Of a stretch of 64,000 nucleotides of DNA, positions 1 through 8,507 are shown piece by piece; position 1 is the stretch's first letter, and each line of letters opens with the position of its first letter. This DNA comes from Streptomyces zingiberis (GTDB taxonomy: Bacteria > Actinomycetota > Actinomycetes > Streptomycetales > Streptomycetaceae): assembly GCF_012034935.1 (NCBI RefSeq), contig NZ_JAATEN010000012.1, forward strand, positions 1 through 64,000. Direction: 5' to 3'. Under the pieces are notes generated by a model. The model worked only from the letters and a program-made list of their open reading frames with translations. It was not told where the DNA came from and did not search any database. Position numbers and translations under genes: made by a program.

Positions 1-30
1 TCCGGCGCGGCCACCACGTTAACCGATGGC

Positions 31-59
31 CGCGGAAGCTCCTAATTGCCTCTTCCGCG
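31..59. other. 8-bp hairpin in the left-edge spacer
   Basis: Arms CGCGGAAG (31-38) and CTTCCGCG (52-59) pair perfectly around a 13-nt AT-richer loop. It lies downstream of the glycosylase gene on the minus strand, so it could terminate that gene or one entering from the left. No T-tract is present. The rest of 1-216 shows no gene I can support. Confidence 0.3.
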
Positions 60-216
60 TCTTCCCGGCACACGACGGTGTAACCCCGCCAGGGGCTCGT
101 TCGTCGTTGTGGTGGTGCCGCCGACGGGGTCCTGGGGGTTCGGCTGTGCGCCGTGCCCTCCGGTCATCACCCGGCTCAAGCGGCTCGGGCCACGTTAGAC
201 GGTGGCGCGGACCAAG

Positions 217-918
217 TCAAGCGCCCCCCGTGGTTCCCGCGCGACGGGAGCCCCGGTCGCGGGGGACATGGGCGCGGTAGCGGCTCACGGTGGGATCGCC
301 GCCGATCCAGAAGCGCCAGGGGTGGGCGGCACCGTCTCCGCCGACGCCGGTCCGCGGGCCGTTGTGCACCCGCTCCAGCGGGGGCGGCTCCCCCGCCAGT
401 ACGGAGAGCGGCGCGTCCGGGCCTGCGCAGACATCGCTGCCGTCGAGGGACCGGTCCATGTCCAGGGCGGTGGCCAGCCGGGCCGGGCCCTGGGCCAGCT
501 CGGTGTCCTTGCGCGCGGTGGCGCGGCGCCCGCGCACCTGATCCGCCCCGGTCAGGACCTCCCCCGCGCGCAGCAGCACCCCAGCGGCCCGGCCCGCGGG
601 ACCGCAGACCAGGTTGAGACTGAACCACATGCCGTAGATGAAGTAGACGTACGCGTGTCCCGGGGGGCCGAACATCGAGGCGTTGCGCTCCGTGCGCCCC
701 CGGTAGGCGTGCGAGCCCGGGTCGGACTCGCCGTCGTAGGCCTCGACCTCCGTCAGCCGGAGTTCGATCCGGCCCTGCGGGGTATTGCGTACCAGCACGC
801 GTCCGAGCAGGTCGGGGGCGACGTCCAGGACGGGGCGGTCGAAGAAGTCGCGGGGCAGCGGCGCACGGCCGGGGGATCCGGGCGGCTCGGGGACCTCGCC
901 CCGGGGATGGTCGGGCAT
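217..918 (-). CDS. DNA-3-methyladenine glycosylase (AAG/MPG family)
   Basis: Monofunctional DNA glycosylase that would remove alkylated purines such as 3-methyladenine, starting base-excision repair in the cytoplasm. The 233-residue product fits the AAG fold (family size about 200-230). The start [20 protein letters not shown] is the conserved entry of the family; TEVEAY carries the expected catalytic Glu (about residue 59), followed by the [15 protein letters not shown] and YVYFIYGMW blocks. I chose the ATG at 918 because codons further upstream encode unconserved low-complexity sequence. It is divergent from the Spo0M gene at 1115. The glycine-rich C-terminal tail is not conserved. Family assignment is firm; the exact lesion range is inferred. 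Confidence 0.9.
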   Translation of the reverse strand: MPDHPRGEVPEPPGSPGRAPLPRDFFDRPVLDVAPDLLGRVLVRNTPQGRIELRLTEVEAYDGESDPGSHAYRGRTERNASMFGPPGHAYVYFIYGMWFSLNLVCGPAGRAAGVLLRAGEVLTGADQVRGRRATARKDTELAQGPARLATALDMDRSLDGSDVCAGPDAPLSVLAGEPPPLERVHNGPRTGVGGDGAAHPWRFWIGGDPTVSRYRAHVPRDRGSRRAGTTGGA

Positions 919-1114
919 GTCGGCCGAGGGTAACGCACCCGGGTGGTGGCATCGGGGCGGGTGCCGTAGGGGAGCATGGGCGCGGACTCCGGCCCGGTGG
1001 GGCCACGGTCCGGGACGGGGCGGGTCCGGGAACCGGCCGTGCGCCGTTCCGCGTATGTAGGGAGCAACGGTCCATGCCGGTCCGCGGAGCGGGATCCGGC
1101 CAGGGAGGGAAGAC

Positions 1115-1897
1115 ATGGCCTTCAAGAAGCTGCTGGCGAGCCTGGGAGCGGGCGGGGCGTCGGTGGAGACGGTGCTGACGGAGGAGAACGTCGTACCGGG
1201 CGGGGTGGTCCAGGGCGAGGTGCGGATCCAGGGTGGTGCCGTGGCCCAGCAGATCGAAGGGCTCTCCGTGGGGCTTCAGGCGCGGGTCGAGGTGGAGAGC
1301 GGCGACCACGAGTACAAGCAGGACATGGAGTTCCACACGCAGCGCCTCGGCGGGGCCTTCGAGGTGCAGCCCGGCGCGGTGCACGCGGTGCCGTTCGCGC
1401 TGGAGGTCCCGTGGGAGACGCCGGTGACGATGTTCCTGGGGCACCACCTGACGGGGATGAACGTGGGGGTGCGGACGGAGCTGGCGATCGCGCGGGCGGT
1501 GGACTCCGGGGACCTCGACCCGGTCAACGTCCACCCCCTGCCGGCGCAGCAGGTGATCCTGGACGCCTTCGGCACCCTCGGCTTCCGGTTCAAGAGCGCC
1601 GACCTGGAGCGCGGGCACATCCGCGGCACGCGGCAGCGGCTGCCGTTCTACCAGGAGATCGAGTTCTTCGCCCCGCAGCAGTACCGGGGCCTGAACCAGG
1701 TGGAACTCACGTTCGTCGCGGACGGCTCCGAGATGGACGTGATCCTGGAGATGGACAAGCGGCCGGGGCTCTTCACCGAGGGCAGCGACTCCTACCGGGC
1801 GTTCACCGTCGGGCTCGACACCTTCCACGAAACGGACTGGGCGGGATATCTCAACGCCTGGCTGGCCGAGGTCGGCGGAAAGCGGAACTGGTTCTAG
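1115..1897 (+). CDS. Spo0M-like sporulation-control protein
   Basis: A 260-residue member of the SpoOM family, arrestin-like beta-sandwich proteins. Bacillus Spo0M affects entry into sporulation; in Streptomyces the role is undefined. The N-terminus [19 protein letters not shown], the [19 protein letters not shown] strand pair, and the later [15 protein letters not shown] and LPFYQEIEF segments are family-typical. There is no signal peptide or membrane segment, so it is cytoplasmic. A strong GGGAGGGA Shine-Dalgarno sits 6-8 nt before the ATG. It is monocistronic as far as I can see, with a divergent DNA glycosylase to the left and the PEBP gene about 230 nt downstream. Confidence 0.85.
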   Translation: MAFKKLLASLGAGGASVETVLTEENVVPGGVVQGEVRIQGGAVAQQIEGLSVGLQARVEVESGDHEYKQDMEFHTQRLGGAFEVQPGAVHAVPFALEVPWETPVTMFLGHHLTGMNVGVRTELAIARAVDSGDLDPVNVHPLPAQQVILDAFGTLGFRFKSADLERGHIRGTRQRLPFYQEIEFFAPQQYRGLNQVELTFVADGSEMDVILEMDKRPGLFTEGSDSYRAFTVGLDTFHETDWAGYLNAWLAEVGGKRNWF

Positions 1898-1972
1898 GCG
1901 CCCCGGCGGCGGTGCCGGCCACCTCGCCGCGCCCGCGTACGCCCTGCGCCGCGCCGGCCGGAGCCCCTCCCC

Positions 1973-2009
1973 CCCCGTATCCCGGTGCGCCGCGGTGCGC
2001 GGTACGGGG
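1973..2009 (+). terminator. Possible terminator after the Spo0M gene
   Basis: CCCCGTA (1973-1979) pairs with TACGGGG (2003-2009) around a GC-rich partly self-pairing 23-nt interior. It lies 75 nt after the stop codon. Only the outer 7 bp are perfect. Confidence 0.35.
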
Positions 2010-2084
2010 CTTCCGGCCGGCGGGCGCGGGAGGCGGGGCGCGGACCGCCGTCCCCGGCGCGGAAATGCCCTCTGCCGGGGGTAC

Positions 2085-2090
2085 TAGGCT
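2085..2090 (+). promoter_or_regulatory. Candidate -10 box for the PEBP gene
   Basis: TAGGCT matches the Streptomyces -10 form (TAGRNT) and lies about 37 nt before the GTG start, leaving room for the GGAGG ribosome site near 2115. No clear TTGAC -35 is visible; GGAAAT at 2061-2066 is at roughly the right distance. Confidence 0.35.
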
Positions 2091-2126
2091 CGGACCGGAC
2101 GTGATCATCGATCCGGAGGTTCCGAC

Positions 2127-2666
2127 GTGACCGACCCCAAGAGGCCGCCGCTCCCCCACGACTTCCTGCCGCCCGTGCCGTCGTTCTCCGTGGTGAGCGA
2201 GGACCTGGCACCGGGGGCCGTACTGGGCGGCCCCCAGACGCTGGAGGGTGGCAGCGTGTCGCCGCAGCTGCGGTGGTCCGGTTTCCCGCCGGAGACCGAG
2301 AGCTTCGCGGTGACCTGCTTCGACCCGGACGCGCCGACCGGGAGCGGCTTCTGGCACTGGTCGCTGTTCGACATCCCGGTGACGGTCACGGAGCTGCCGC
2401 GGGGCGCGGGCGGCGGGGCCTTCGAAGGGCTCCCGGAAGGCGCCGTCCACGTGCGGAACGACTACGGGAAGCGGGAGTTCGGCGGTGCGGCGCCGCCGCC
2501 CGGGGACCCGGCGCACCGCTACGTCTTCACGGTGTACGCCGTCGACACCGGGAAGCTGGGGCCGGACGCGGAGGCGACCCCGGCCGTCGTGGGCTTCCAT
2601 CTGCGGTTCCACACGCTCGCGAGGGCGCACCTCGTCGGCGAGTACACCGCTCCTGCCGGGAGCTGA
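2127..2666 (+). CDS. YbhB/YbcL family Raf-kinase-inhibitor-like (PEBP) protein
   Basis: A 179-residue phosphatidylethanolamine-binding-protein-like protein. Bacterial PEBPs bind small anionic ligands; no physiological role is settled. Diagnostic segments are [35 protein letters not shown] (the DPDxP and HW ligand-pocket motifs) and the C-terminal [15 protein letters not shown]. No signal peptide is seen, so it is cytosolic. The GTG start is preceded by GGAGG about 9 nt upstream; a spaced-in-frame ATG alternative is absent. Flanked by Spo0M and HNH genes transcribed the same way, but with separate-looking spacers of 229 and 270 nt. Confidence 0.88.
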   Translation: MTDPKRPPLPHDFLPPVPSFSVVSEDLAPGAVLGGPQTLEGGSVSPQLRWSGFPPETESFAVTCFDPDAPTGSGFWHWSLFDIPVTVTELPRGAGGGAFEGLPEGAVHVRNDYGKREFGGAAPPPGDPAHRYVFTVYAVDTGKLGPDAEATPAVVGFHLRFHTLARAHLVGEYTAPAGS

Positions 2667-2936
2667 TCCCGCCGGGACCCCGAGTCCGTGTCCGCCCCGT
2701 CCACCTCGCGGTGGGCGGGGCGGTGCGCGTTCCGGACGCGCCGGAGGCAGGGGTCCGGGCGCGGGGCCCCGGGCCGGGGAGGCGCCGGTGTCACGGACGT
2801 TCCTCCACGGCCCCCGGCGGCCGGGCGCGGAAGTTCTCCGGACGCTCACGGGAAATTGCCTTGTCGCGAGGGGTGCGCCCGGCCAGAGTGGATCCGGGCC
2901 GCCGCGCGGGCGGGGGACGGACCGGAGGTGGGCGGG

Positions 2937-3446
2937 ATGCGCGAGACGCTGGTGCTCAACGCGAGCTTCGAACCACTGTCGACGGTGTCGCTGCGGCGCG
3001 CTGTGGTGCTGGTGCTGCAGGACAAGGCCGTCGTCGAGCAGGCCCATCCCGGTCTGCGGGTGCGGGCCGCCGCGGTGGAACTCCCGGTGCCGCACGTGGT
3101 GCGGCTCCGCCGGTACGTGCGGGTGCCGTTCCGGCAACGGGCTCCGTGGTCCCGGCGCGCGGTGCTGGTCCGGGACCGGCACCGGTGTGCCTACTGCGGG
3201 CGCCGGGCGACGACCGTGGACCATGTGGTGCCGCGCTCCCGGGGTGGCGGGGACACCTGGCTGAACACGGTCGCGGCCTGCGCCGAGGACAACCACCGCA
3301 AGGCGGACCGGACCCCCGAGCAGGCGGGGATGCGGCTGCTGACCCGGCCGTTCGAGCCGACCCCGGCGGACGCTCTGCTGCTCGCCGTCCACGGGCGGAA
3401 CGGCGACGGGCCGGTGCTGCCCGAGTGGCTTCCGCTCCCGGCCTGA
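2937..3446 (+). CDS. HNH endonuclease family protein
   Basis: A 169-residue protein with the bacterial HNH layout. The N-terminal half (MRETLVLNASFEPLSTVSLR) is a conserved module of this family. The C-terminal half holds RHRCAYCGRRATTVDHVVPRSRGG, with the CxxC zinc pair, the DHV active-site His, and a downstream NTVAACAEDNHRKADRTP that supplies the second Cys and the N-H residues. This combination occurs widely in actinobacteria as a stand-alone nuclease of unknown biological target. The ATG at 2937 has GGAGG 10 nt upstream; a GTG three codons earlier (2928) overlaps the ribosome site. No toxin-immunity or phage neighbours are present. Confidence 0.85.
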   Translation: MRETLVLNASFEPLSTVSLRRAVVLVLQDKAVVEQAHPGLRVRAAAVELPVPHVVRLRRYVRVPFRQRAPWSRRAVLVRDRHRCAYCGRRATTVDHVVPRSRGGGDTWLNTVAACAEDNHRKADRTPEQAGMRLLTRPFEPTPADALLLAVHGRNGDGPVLPEWLPLPA

Positions 3447-3462
3447 TCGCCCGGCCGGCGGC

Positions 3463-3493
3463 CCCCGGCGCGGTGATTCCACCCGCGCCGGGG
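3463..3493. terminator. Bidirectional terminator hairpin
   Basis: An 11-bp perfect stem (CCCCGGCGCGG 3463-3473 with 3483-3493) and 9-nt loop sit between the convergent HNH and TauE/SafE genes, 17 nt after the HNH stop codon. Confidence 0.65.
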
Positions 3494-3549
3494 CCCTTGC
3501 GGTGAGCCCGTGGGCCGGGCGCCGCGCGCGGGGCGGTGCCGGAAACGGC

Positions 3550-4323
3550 TCAGCGGAGCACCAGCATGACGATGGCGGCCGTTCCCACGGCGACGATCAC
3601 GCCCCGCAGCACGGCCGGGGAAAGACGGCGGCCGACCCTGGCGCCGATCTGACCGCCGAGCGCGGAGCCCACCGCGATGAGCCCCACGACGAACCAGTCG
3701 AGTTCCGCGGCGAAGACGAAGACGAGGGCGGCGACGCCGTTCACGACCACCGCCAGGGCGTTCTTCACCGCGTTGATCCGCTGGAGGTCCTCGTTGAGCA
3801 GGAGCCCCATCAGGGAGAGGTAGATGACGCCCTGGGCGGCGCCGAAGTAGCCGCCGTACATGCTGGCCAGCAGGACGCCGGTGAAGAGGACGGGGCCGCC
3901 GTGGCGGCGCCCGCCGGGGTCGACGCCGTTCCGCGCCCGGCGCTCCCGGACCGCCCGGCTGAGCCGGGGTTGCAGGATCACCAGGATCAGGGCCACCGCG
4001 ACGAGGACGGGCACGATCGCGTCGAAGGCCCGGGAGGGCAGGGTCAGCAGCAGCAGGGCACCGGTGAGGCCGCCGATGAGCGCGCCCGCGGCCAGCCGGA
4101 GGGTGAGCGGCCACTGCCCCGCGAGTTCCCGGCGGTAGCCGATGGCGCCGCTGATCGAGCCGGGGACGAGACCCAGGTTGTTGGAGACGTTGGCGGTGAG
4201 CGGGGGCAGCCCGATGGCGAGGAGCACGGGGAAGGTGAGGAGGGTGCCGGAGCCGACGACGGTGTTGATGGCGCCGGCTCCGACGCCCGCGGCGAACACC
4301 GCGATGACTTCCCAGATTTCCAC
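3550..4323 (-). CDS. Sulfite exporter TauE/SafE family membrane protein
   Basis: A 257-residue polytopic membrane protein with about eight hydrophobic segments and the duplicated TauE/SafE signature. Copy one contains GAINTVVGSGTLLTFPVLL plus LGLVPGS; copy two contains SMYGGYFGAAQGVIYLSL and the NAVKNALAVVVNGVAALVF helix. Members move sulfite, sulfoacetate or other small organic anions across the inner membrane; the substrate here cannot be told. The start is the GTG at 4323. It is convergent with the HNH gene and lies 71 nt downstream of the SPFH gene's stop region in the opposite reading order (both minus strand), possibly read independently. Confidence 0.85.
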   Translation of the reverse strand: MEIWEVIAVFAAGVGAGAINTVVGSGTLLTFPVLLAIGLPPLTANVSNNLGLVPGSISGAIGYRRELAGQWPLTLRLAAGALIGGLTGALLLLTLPSRAFDAIVPVLVAVALILVILQPRLSRAVRERRARNGVDPGGRRHGGPVLFTGVLLASMYGGYFGAAQGVIYLSLMGLLLNEDLQRINAVKNALAVVVNGVAALVFVFAAELDWFVVGLIAVGSALGGQIGARVGRRLSPAVLRGVIVAVGTAAIVMLVLR

Positions 4324-4394
4324 GCCGCGCCTCTCCGTGCCTCTCCATGATCCGGTGCCGGGTCACACCGCATCATGCCGGAGGGGTCGCGCGC

Positions 4395-5357
4395 TCAGTC
4401 GAGCGGGGGCTGCTCGCGGCGGGGCGCGGGCGGGGCCACGCTCTCCTGGGGGGTGCCGTTGCCGACCGCCGGGGCGGCGGGGGCGCCTCCGAAGTTGCCG
4501 AGCGCGCCGCCGAGGCCCTTGAGCGCCTCGCCGATCTCGCTGGGCACGATCCAGAGCTTGTTGGCGTCGCCCTCGGCGATCTTCGGCAGCATCTGGAGGT
4601 ACTGGTAGGAGAGGAGCTTCTGGTCGGCGTCGCCGGCGTGGATGGACTCGAAGACCGTACGGATGGCCTGTGCCTCGCCCTCGGCCTTGAGGGCCGCGGC
4701 CTTCGACTCACCCTCGGCGCGAAGGATGGCGGACTGCTTCTCGCCCTCCGCGCGCAGGATCTCGGACTGGCGGACACCTTCGGCCTGGAGGATCGCGGCG
4801 CGCTTGTCCCGGTCGGCGCGCATCTGCTTCTCCATCGAGTCCTGGATGGAGGTGGGCGGCTCGATGGCCTTGAGCTCGACGCGGTTGACGCGGATGCCCC
4901 ACTTGCCGGTGGCCTCGTCGAGCACGCCGCGCAGCGCCGCGTTGATCTCCTCACGGGAGGTGAGGGTCCGCTCCAGGTCCATGCCGCCGATGATGTTGCG
5001 CAGCGTGGTGACGGTGAGCTGCTCGATCGCCTGGATGTAGCTGGCGACCTCGTAGGTGGCGGCCCGGGCGTCGGTCACCTGGTAGTAGATGACGGTGTCG
5101 ATGTTGACGACCAGGTTGTCCTGGGTGATCACCGGCTGCGGCGGGAACGGGACGACCTGTTCCCGCAGGTCGATCCGGTTCCGGATGGAGTCGATGAACG
5201 GAACGACGATGTTGAGGCCCGCGTTGAGAGTCCGGGTGTAGCGGCCGAAGCGCTCCACGATGGCGGCGCTGGCCTGCGGGATGACCTGCACCGTCTTCAT
5301 CAGGGCGATGAAGACGAGCACCACCAGGATGATCAGGACGATGATGATCGGTTCCAT
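4395..5357 (-). CDS. SPFH/band-7 (stomatin-like) membrane protein
   Basis: A 320-residue flotillin/stomatin-type protein. Residues 1-22 form one hydrophobic anchor (MEPIIIVLIILVVLVFIALM), followed by the PHB/SPFH domain (about 25-200: IVERFGRYTRTLNAGLNIVVPF, QVVPFPPQPVITQDNL). A coiled coil of tandem 'ILRAEGE-KQSA'-type repeats (about 185-235) is typical for oligomerising family members. The C-terminal AEGDANKLWIVPSE motif is characteristic of the QmcA/HflC-like branch. Such proteins scaffold membrane microdomains and often control proteases. The NfeD-like gene lies upstream in the same direction (spacing 177 nt), matching the known SPFH-NfeD partnership. Start has GGGGAG ribosome site. Confidence 0.92.
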   Translation of the reverse strand: MEPIIIVLIILVVLVFIALMKTVQVIPQASAAIVERFGRYTRTLNAGLNIVVPFIDSIRNRIDLREQVVPFPPQPVITQDNLVVNIDTVIYYQVTDARAATYEVASYIQAIEQLTVTTLRNIIGGMDLERTLTSREEINAALRGVLDEATGKWGIRVNRVELKAIEPPTSIQDSMEKQMRADRDKRAAILQAEGVRQSEILRAEGEKQSAILRAEGESKAAALKAEGEAQAIRTVFESIHAGDADQKLLSYQYLQMLPKIAEGDANKLWIVPSEIGEALKGLGGALGNFGGAPAAPAVGNGTPQESVAPPAPRREQPPLD

Positions 5358-5534
5358 GGACGCTCCCCGTACTCCTTCTGTGGCTTGATCATCAGTCTGT
5401 CAGAGAACAGGCTGTCCCGGGGGACGTTGGACGACACGCGCCGGGAGTTGTCCCCGTGCGCCGGGATGCGCCGGTGCCTCCGGCCCGCGCCGGGCGGCGG
5501 GCCCGGCCGGCGGCGCGCCGGCCGTCCGGCGCCG

Positions 5535-5969
5535 TCAGATCACGACGGCTGTCGCGCCGTCGATCTCCACGACGTCCACCTGCCGGCCCTTCTCATAGAC
5601 CTGGTCGGCGTCGAAGGAGCGCGCGGACCAGACCTCGCCCGCGAGCTTGATGCGGCCGCCCTGGCTGTCGACGCGCTCCAGCACGAGCGCCTGACGGCCC
5701 GTCAGCGCCTCGACTCCCGAGGCCAGCCGGGGATTCTGCGCTCTGCTGCGGGCGGCGAGGGGACGCACCACCGCGATCAGCGCCACCGAGACGACGGTGA
5801 AGACCAGCACCTGCGCCACGACCCCGCCCCCGAAGAAGGCCTGGGTGACGGCCGCGGCGACGGCCCCGACGGAGAACATGCCGAACTCGGGCATCGCCGT
5901 CATGACCAGCGGAATGCCCAACCCTACGGCGGCGATCAGCCACCACACCCACGGTTCCACGCCCCCCAT
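5535..5969 (-). CDS. NfeD-family membrane protein
   Basis: A 144-residue short-form NfeD protein. The N-terminal half has two or three hydrophobic helices (VWWLIAAVGLGIPLVMTAMP, VLVFTVVSVALIAVV). The C-terminal half is the small OB-fold NfeD domain: GVEALTGRQALVLERVD, GRIKLAGEVWSARS, and the terminal VDVVEIDGATAVV. NfeD proteins pair with SPFH proteins, and the stomatin-like gene follows directly on the same strand. The short type lacks the ClpP-like protease domain found in long NfeD homologues, so the role here is likely structural. The ATG at 5969 is the first in frame after the conserved start. Confidence 0.88.
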   Translation of the reverse strand: MGGVEPWVWWLIAAVGLGIPLVMTAMPEFGMFSVGAVAAAVTQAFFGGGVVAQVLVFTVVSVALIAVVRPLAARSRAQNPRLASGVEALTGRQALVLERVDSQGGRIKLAGEVWSARSFDADQVYEKGRQVDVVEIDGATAVVI

Positions 5970-6113
5970 GGTAGGCGCGGCGGCGCGGCGGGGGAACAGG
6001 TCAGAGGTGACGAGGTGTCAACTGCGCTCCGCGCGCGGCCGGATCCGCCCGGCGCCCGCGGCCGCCGTCCGTCCGCCGGGCCCCGCCGGACGGCGCGTCC
6101 GGTGGCTGCCGCC

Positions 6114-6905
6114 TCACGTCAGCGGCAGCCCCTGCGCCGTCCAGCGGTCGCCCTGGCGCTCGACCACGAGGGGGAGCCCGAAGCAGCGGGAGAGGTTGCG
6201 GGAGGTGAGTTCCTGCTCGATGGGGCCGGCCGCGAGCACCTTCCCCTGGCGGATCATCAGGACGTGTGTGAAGCCCGGGGCGATCTCCTCGACGTGGTGG
6301 GTGACCATGATCATGGAGGGGGCGTACGGGTCGCGGGCCAGGCGGCCGAGGCGGCGGACGAGGTCCTCGCGGCCGCCCAGGTCCAGCCCCGCGGCCGGCT
6401 CGTCCAGCAGCAGCAGTTCCGGGTCGGTCATCATGGCGCGGGCGATCAGGGTGCGCTTGCGCTCGCCCTCGGAGAGGGTGCCGAATCTGCGGTCGAGGTA
6501 CTCGGTCATGCCGAGGCGGTCGAGGAAGGCGCGGGCGCGCTCCTCGTCCACCGCCTCGTAGCTCTCCTGCCAGTGGGCGGTCATGCCGTACGCGGCGGTG
6601 AGCACCGTCCGCAGCACGGTCTGGCCGGGCGGGAGCTTGTCGGCGAGGGCGATGCCCGCGATGCCGATGCGGGGGCGGAGCTCGAAGACGTCGACGCCGC
6701 CGAGTTTCTCGCCGAGGATCTGGACGGTGCCGGTGGTCGGGAAGAGGTAGCTGGAGGCGATGTTCAGGAGGGTGGTCTTGCCCGCGCCGTTCGGGCCGAG
6801 GATCACCCAGCGCTCGCCCTCGGTGACCGACCAGGAGACCTGGTCCACCAGAGGCCGCCCGTCACGGACCACCGATACGTCCAGCAGCTCCAGTACCTCG
6901 CTCAT
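6114..6905 (-). CDS. ABC transporter ATP-binding protein (stand-alone)
   Basis: A 263-residue single-domain ABC ATPase. It has Walker A GPNGAGKTT (about residues 38-46), the signature LSEGERKR in place of canonical LSGGQ, Walker B LLLLDEPAAGLD and the switch His in MVTHHVEEI. The family resembles ATPases near ModF/YlmA, which occur without an adjacent permease. No membrane gene lies next to it: upstream is a divergent hypothetical gene, downstream the NfeD gene. Start ATG at 6905 follows GGGAGACG. The transported substrate, or a non-transport role, cannot be inferred from context. Confidence 0.85.
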   Translation of the reverse strand: MSEVLELLDVSVVRDGRPLVDQVSWSVTEGERWVILGPNGAGKTTLLNIASSYLFPTTGTVQILGEKLGGVDVFELRPRIGIAGIALADKLPPGQTVLRTVLTAAYGMTAHWQESYEAVDEERARAFLDRLGMTEYLDRRFGTLSEGERKRTLIARAMMTDPELLLLDEPAAGLDLGGREDLVRRLGRLARDPYAPSMIMVTHHVEEIAPGFTHVLMIRQGKVLAAGPIEQELTSRNLSRCFGLPLVVERQGDRWTAQGLPLT

Positions 6906-7001
6906 CGGCACGCGTCTCCCCTTGCCGTGTCGTGATGTCCGCGCCGGTGGGCGCGGCCGCTCTCCGGCAAACCTACGCCACGCGGTGTCGGTGTCCGTCC
7001 T

Positions 7002-7007
7002 TAGGCT
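7002..7007 (+). promoter_or_regulatory. TAGGCT -10-like box for a leaderless start
   Basis: TAGGCT ends 6 nt before the ATG at 7014, so transcription would begin at or beside the start codon. No Shine-Dalgarno is visible upstream. The same box, with the same spacing, precedes the GTG at 28971. Confidence 0.45.
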
Positions 7008-7013
7008 GGTCCC

Positions 7014-7808
7014 ATGGACAGTGAACCGCGGTCGGGGCGGCTGGCCGCCTGGGGAAATGCCGTTCTTGCCGGATTGGCGCCGCCGGACGACGCCGTACAG
7101 CGGATCACCGGGGAGGACGCGCGGCACCGGGTGTCCGGGCTGCCCGGCGAGGCCGGGGAGGTGGGGCTCTCCCTGGCGCTGGGCAGGCTGCGGGCGCTGG
7201 GCGGCACGGGGTTCCGGGTGGCGCTGCCCGTGCCCGGTCACCCCCTGGGGCTGAGCGGCCCGCCGGAGTTCAACGCGCGGGCGCTGGCCGCGGAGGAGGC
7301 CGTGCTGGTGCCCGGGGCGGGGCTGGGCCTGGTGCCGGAGGTCCACGCGGCGGGCCCGGCGGGCGACGTGCACGTCACGGTGGTGTGGCACTGTCTGCCG
7401 GTGCGGGAGGCGCCGCCGGCGGACGTGCCCTCGCTGGGCGAGGCGGAGCGGGAGCTGGCCGAGGCGCTGCGCGAGGCCACGGAGCTGCTCTCCCGGCTGG
7501 ACGTCGCCGGTGCCGGCCCGGCGGCGCGGGAGGCGCTGGAGGCGTACCGGGCACGGGCGGAGCGGGACCGGGACGTGCTGGCGCCGGGGTATCCGCCGCG
7601 GGCGGCGCGGGTCCTGGAGCTGGCGGCGCGGGTGGCGGCGCTGGTGGCGATCGCCCGGGGGCCCGGCGGTGGCGGCGAGCACGGTTCGGCGGTGAGCGCC
7701 TCGCAGATGGCGGTGCGGGACGAGGCGCTGCGTCCGGTGGCGCGGACCGCCCGGCGGGCGCAGGTCGCGGCGTACAACGCGTGGGTGGAGGAGGGCGGGC
7801 GCGGCTGA
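7014..7808 (+). CDS. Conserved hypothetical protein, Ala/Gly/Glu-rich
   Basis: A 264-residue cytoplasmic protein without a motif I recognise. Residues 1-130 are beta-rich with short Gly/Pro turns (LPGEAGEVGLSLALGRL, FRVALPVPGHPLGLSGP). Residues 140-262 are strongly helical and charged (LGEAERELAEALREATELL, RAARVLELAARVAALV), ending in a basic-acidic helix. No signal peptide or membrane segment is seen. Codon use is fully Streptomyces-like (GC3 near saturation), supporting a real gene. It stands divergent from the ABC ATPase and convergent to the response regulator. Translation is probably leaderless: there is no ribosome site, and a TAGGCT box sits 6 nt upstream. Confidence 0.75.
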   Translation: MDSEPRSGRLAAWGNAVLAGLAPPDDAVQRITGEDARHRVSGLPGEAGEVGLSLALGRLRALGGTGFRVALPVPGHPLGLSGPPEFNARALAAEEAVLVPGAGLGLVPEVHAAGPAGDVHVTVVWHCLPVREAPPADVPSLGEAERELAEALREATELLSRLDVAGAGPAAREALEAYRARAERDRDVLAPGYPPRAARVLELAARVAALVAIARGPGGGGEHGSAVSASQMAVRDEALRPVARTARRAQVAAYNAWVEEGGRG

Positions 7809-7844
7809 CCGGCCGGCGGGTGCGACGGGGCGGGGCCGTTCCGG

Positions 7845-8507
7845 TCAGGCCGTCGACACGCCGTGCCGGACGGCCCAGAGCGCGGCCTGGGTGCGGTCGG
7901 AGACGTCGAGCTTCATCAGGATGTTGGAGACATGGGTCTTGACCGTCTTCTCGGAGAGGACGAGCGCGCGGGCGATCTCCCGGTTGGAGCGGCCGTCGGC
8001 GAGCAGGCCCAGCACCTCCCGTTCCCGCTCGGTGAGGATGCCGCCGCGGCCCTCGCCCACCCGGTCGTCCTCCTGGGTGAGGAGGACCTGGGCCACCTCG
8101 GGCTGGAGCACGGTGTGGCCCGCGTGCACGGACCGGATGGCACAGGCCAGCGCCTCGGGGTCGACGTCCTTGTAGACGTAGCCCGCGGCGCCGGCGCGCA
8201 GGGCGGGCACGACGGTGCGCCGCTCGGTGAAGCTGGTGACGACCAGGACCCGGGCGGGGTTCTCCAGCTCGCGGAGGCGGCGCAGCGCCTCGATGCCGTC
8301 GGTGCCGGGCATCCGCACGTCCATGAGGACGACGTCGGGGCGGAGCTCCTCCGTGCGGCTCACCCCCTCGTCGCCGTCGGCCGCCTCGCCGACGACCTCG
8401 ATGTCCTCCTGGATCTCCAGGAAGGTGCGCAGCCCGCGCCGGACGACCTGGTGGTCGTCGACGAGCAGCACTCTCACCGCGCGGCCGGCGAGCGGGTCAG
8501 CAGCCAC
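7845..8507 (-). CDS. NarL/LuxR-type response regulator
   Basis: A 220-residue two-component response regulator. The receiver domain (about 10-130) has the acidic pair DD17-18, phospho-acceptor Asp63 in VVLMDVRMPG, the conserved Thr/Ser in VVTSF and Lys in YVYKDV. The LuxR HTH (about 150-215) reads LTEREREVLGLLADGRSNREIA with recognition helix SEKTVKTHVSNILMKL. It is transcribed immediately after the GAF histidine kinase; the GTG start lies 11 nt inside the kinase's end, so the pair is translationally coupled. The cognate stimulus and target promoters are not evident from neighbours. Confidence 0.93.
   Translation of the reverse strand: MAADPLAGRAVRVLLVDDHQVVRRGLRTFLEIQEDIEVVGEAADGDEGVSRTEELRPDVVLMDVRMPGTDGIEALRRLRELENPARVLVVTSFTERRTVVPALRAGAAGYVYKDVDPEALACAIRSVHAGHTVLQPEVAQVLLTQEDDRVGEGRGGILTEREREVLGLLADGRSNREIARALVLSEKTVKTHVSNILMKLDVSDRTQAALWAVRHGVSTA

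Noticed and set aside
176-1828. A 550-codon minus-strand frame spanning the glycosylase and Spo0M region
   Set aside because: It runs antisense to two well-supported genes and its composition is the Arg/Pro/His-rich pattern of a shadow frame in high-GC DNA.
2937-3446. HNH gene as part of a restriction, toxin or phage module
   Set aside because: Neighbours are housekeeping genes, with no methylase, immunity or terminase genes.
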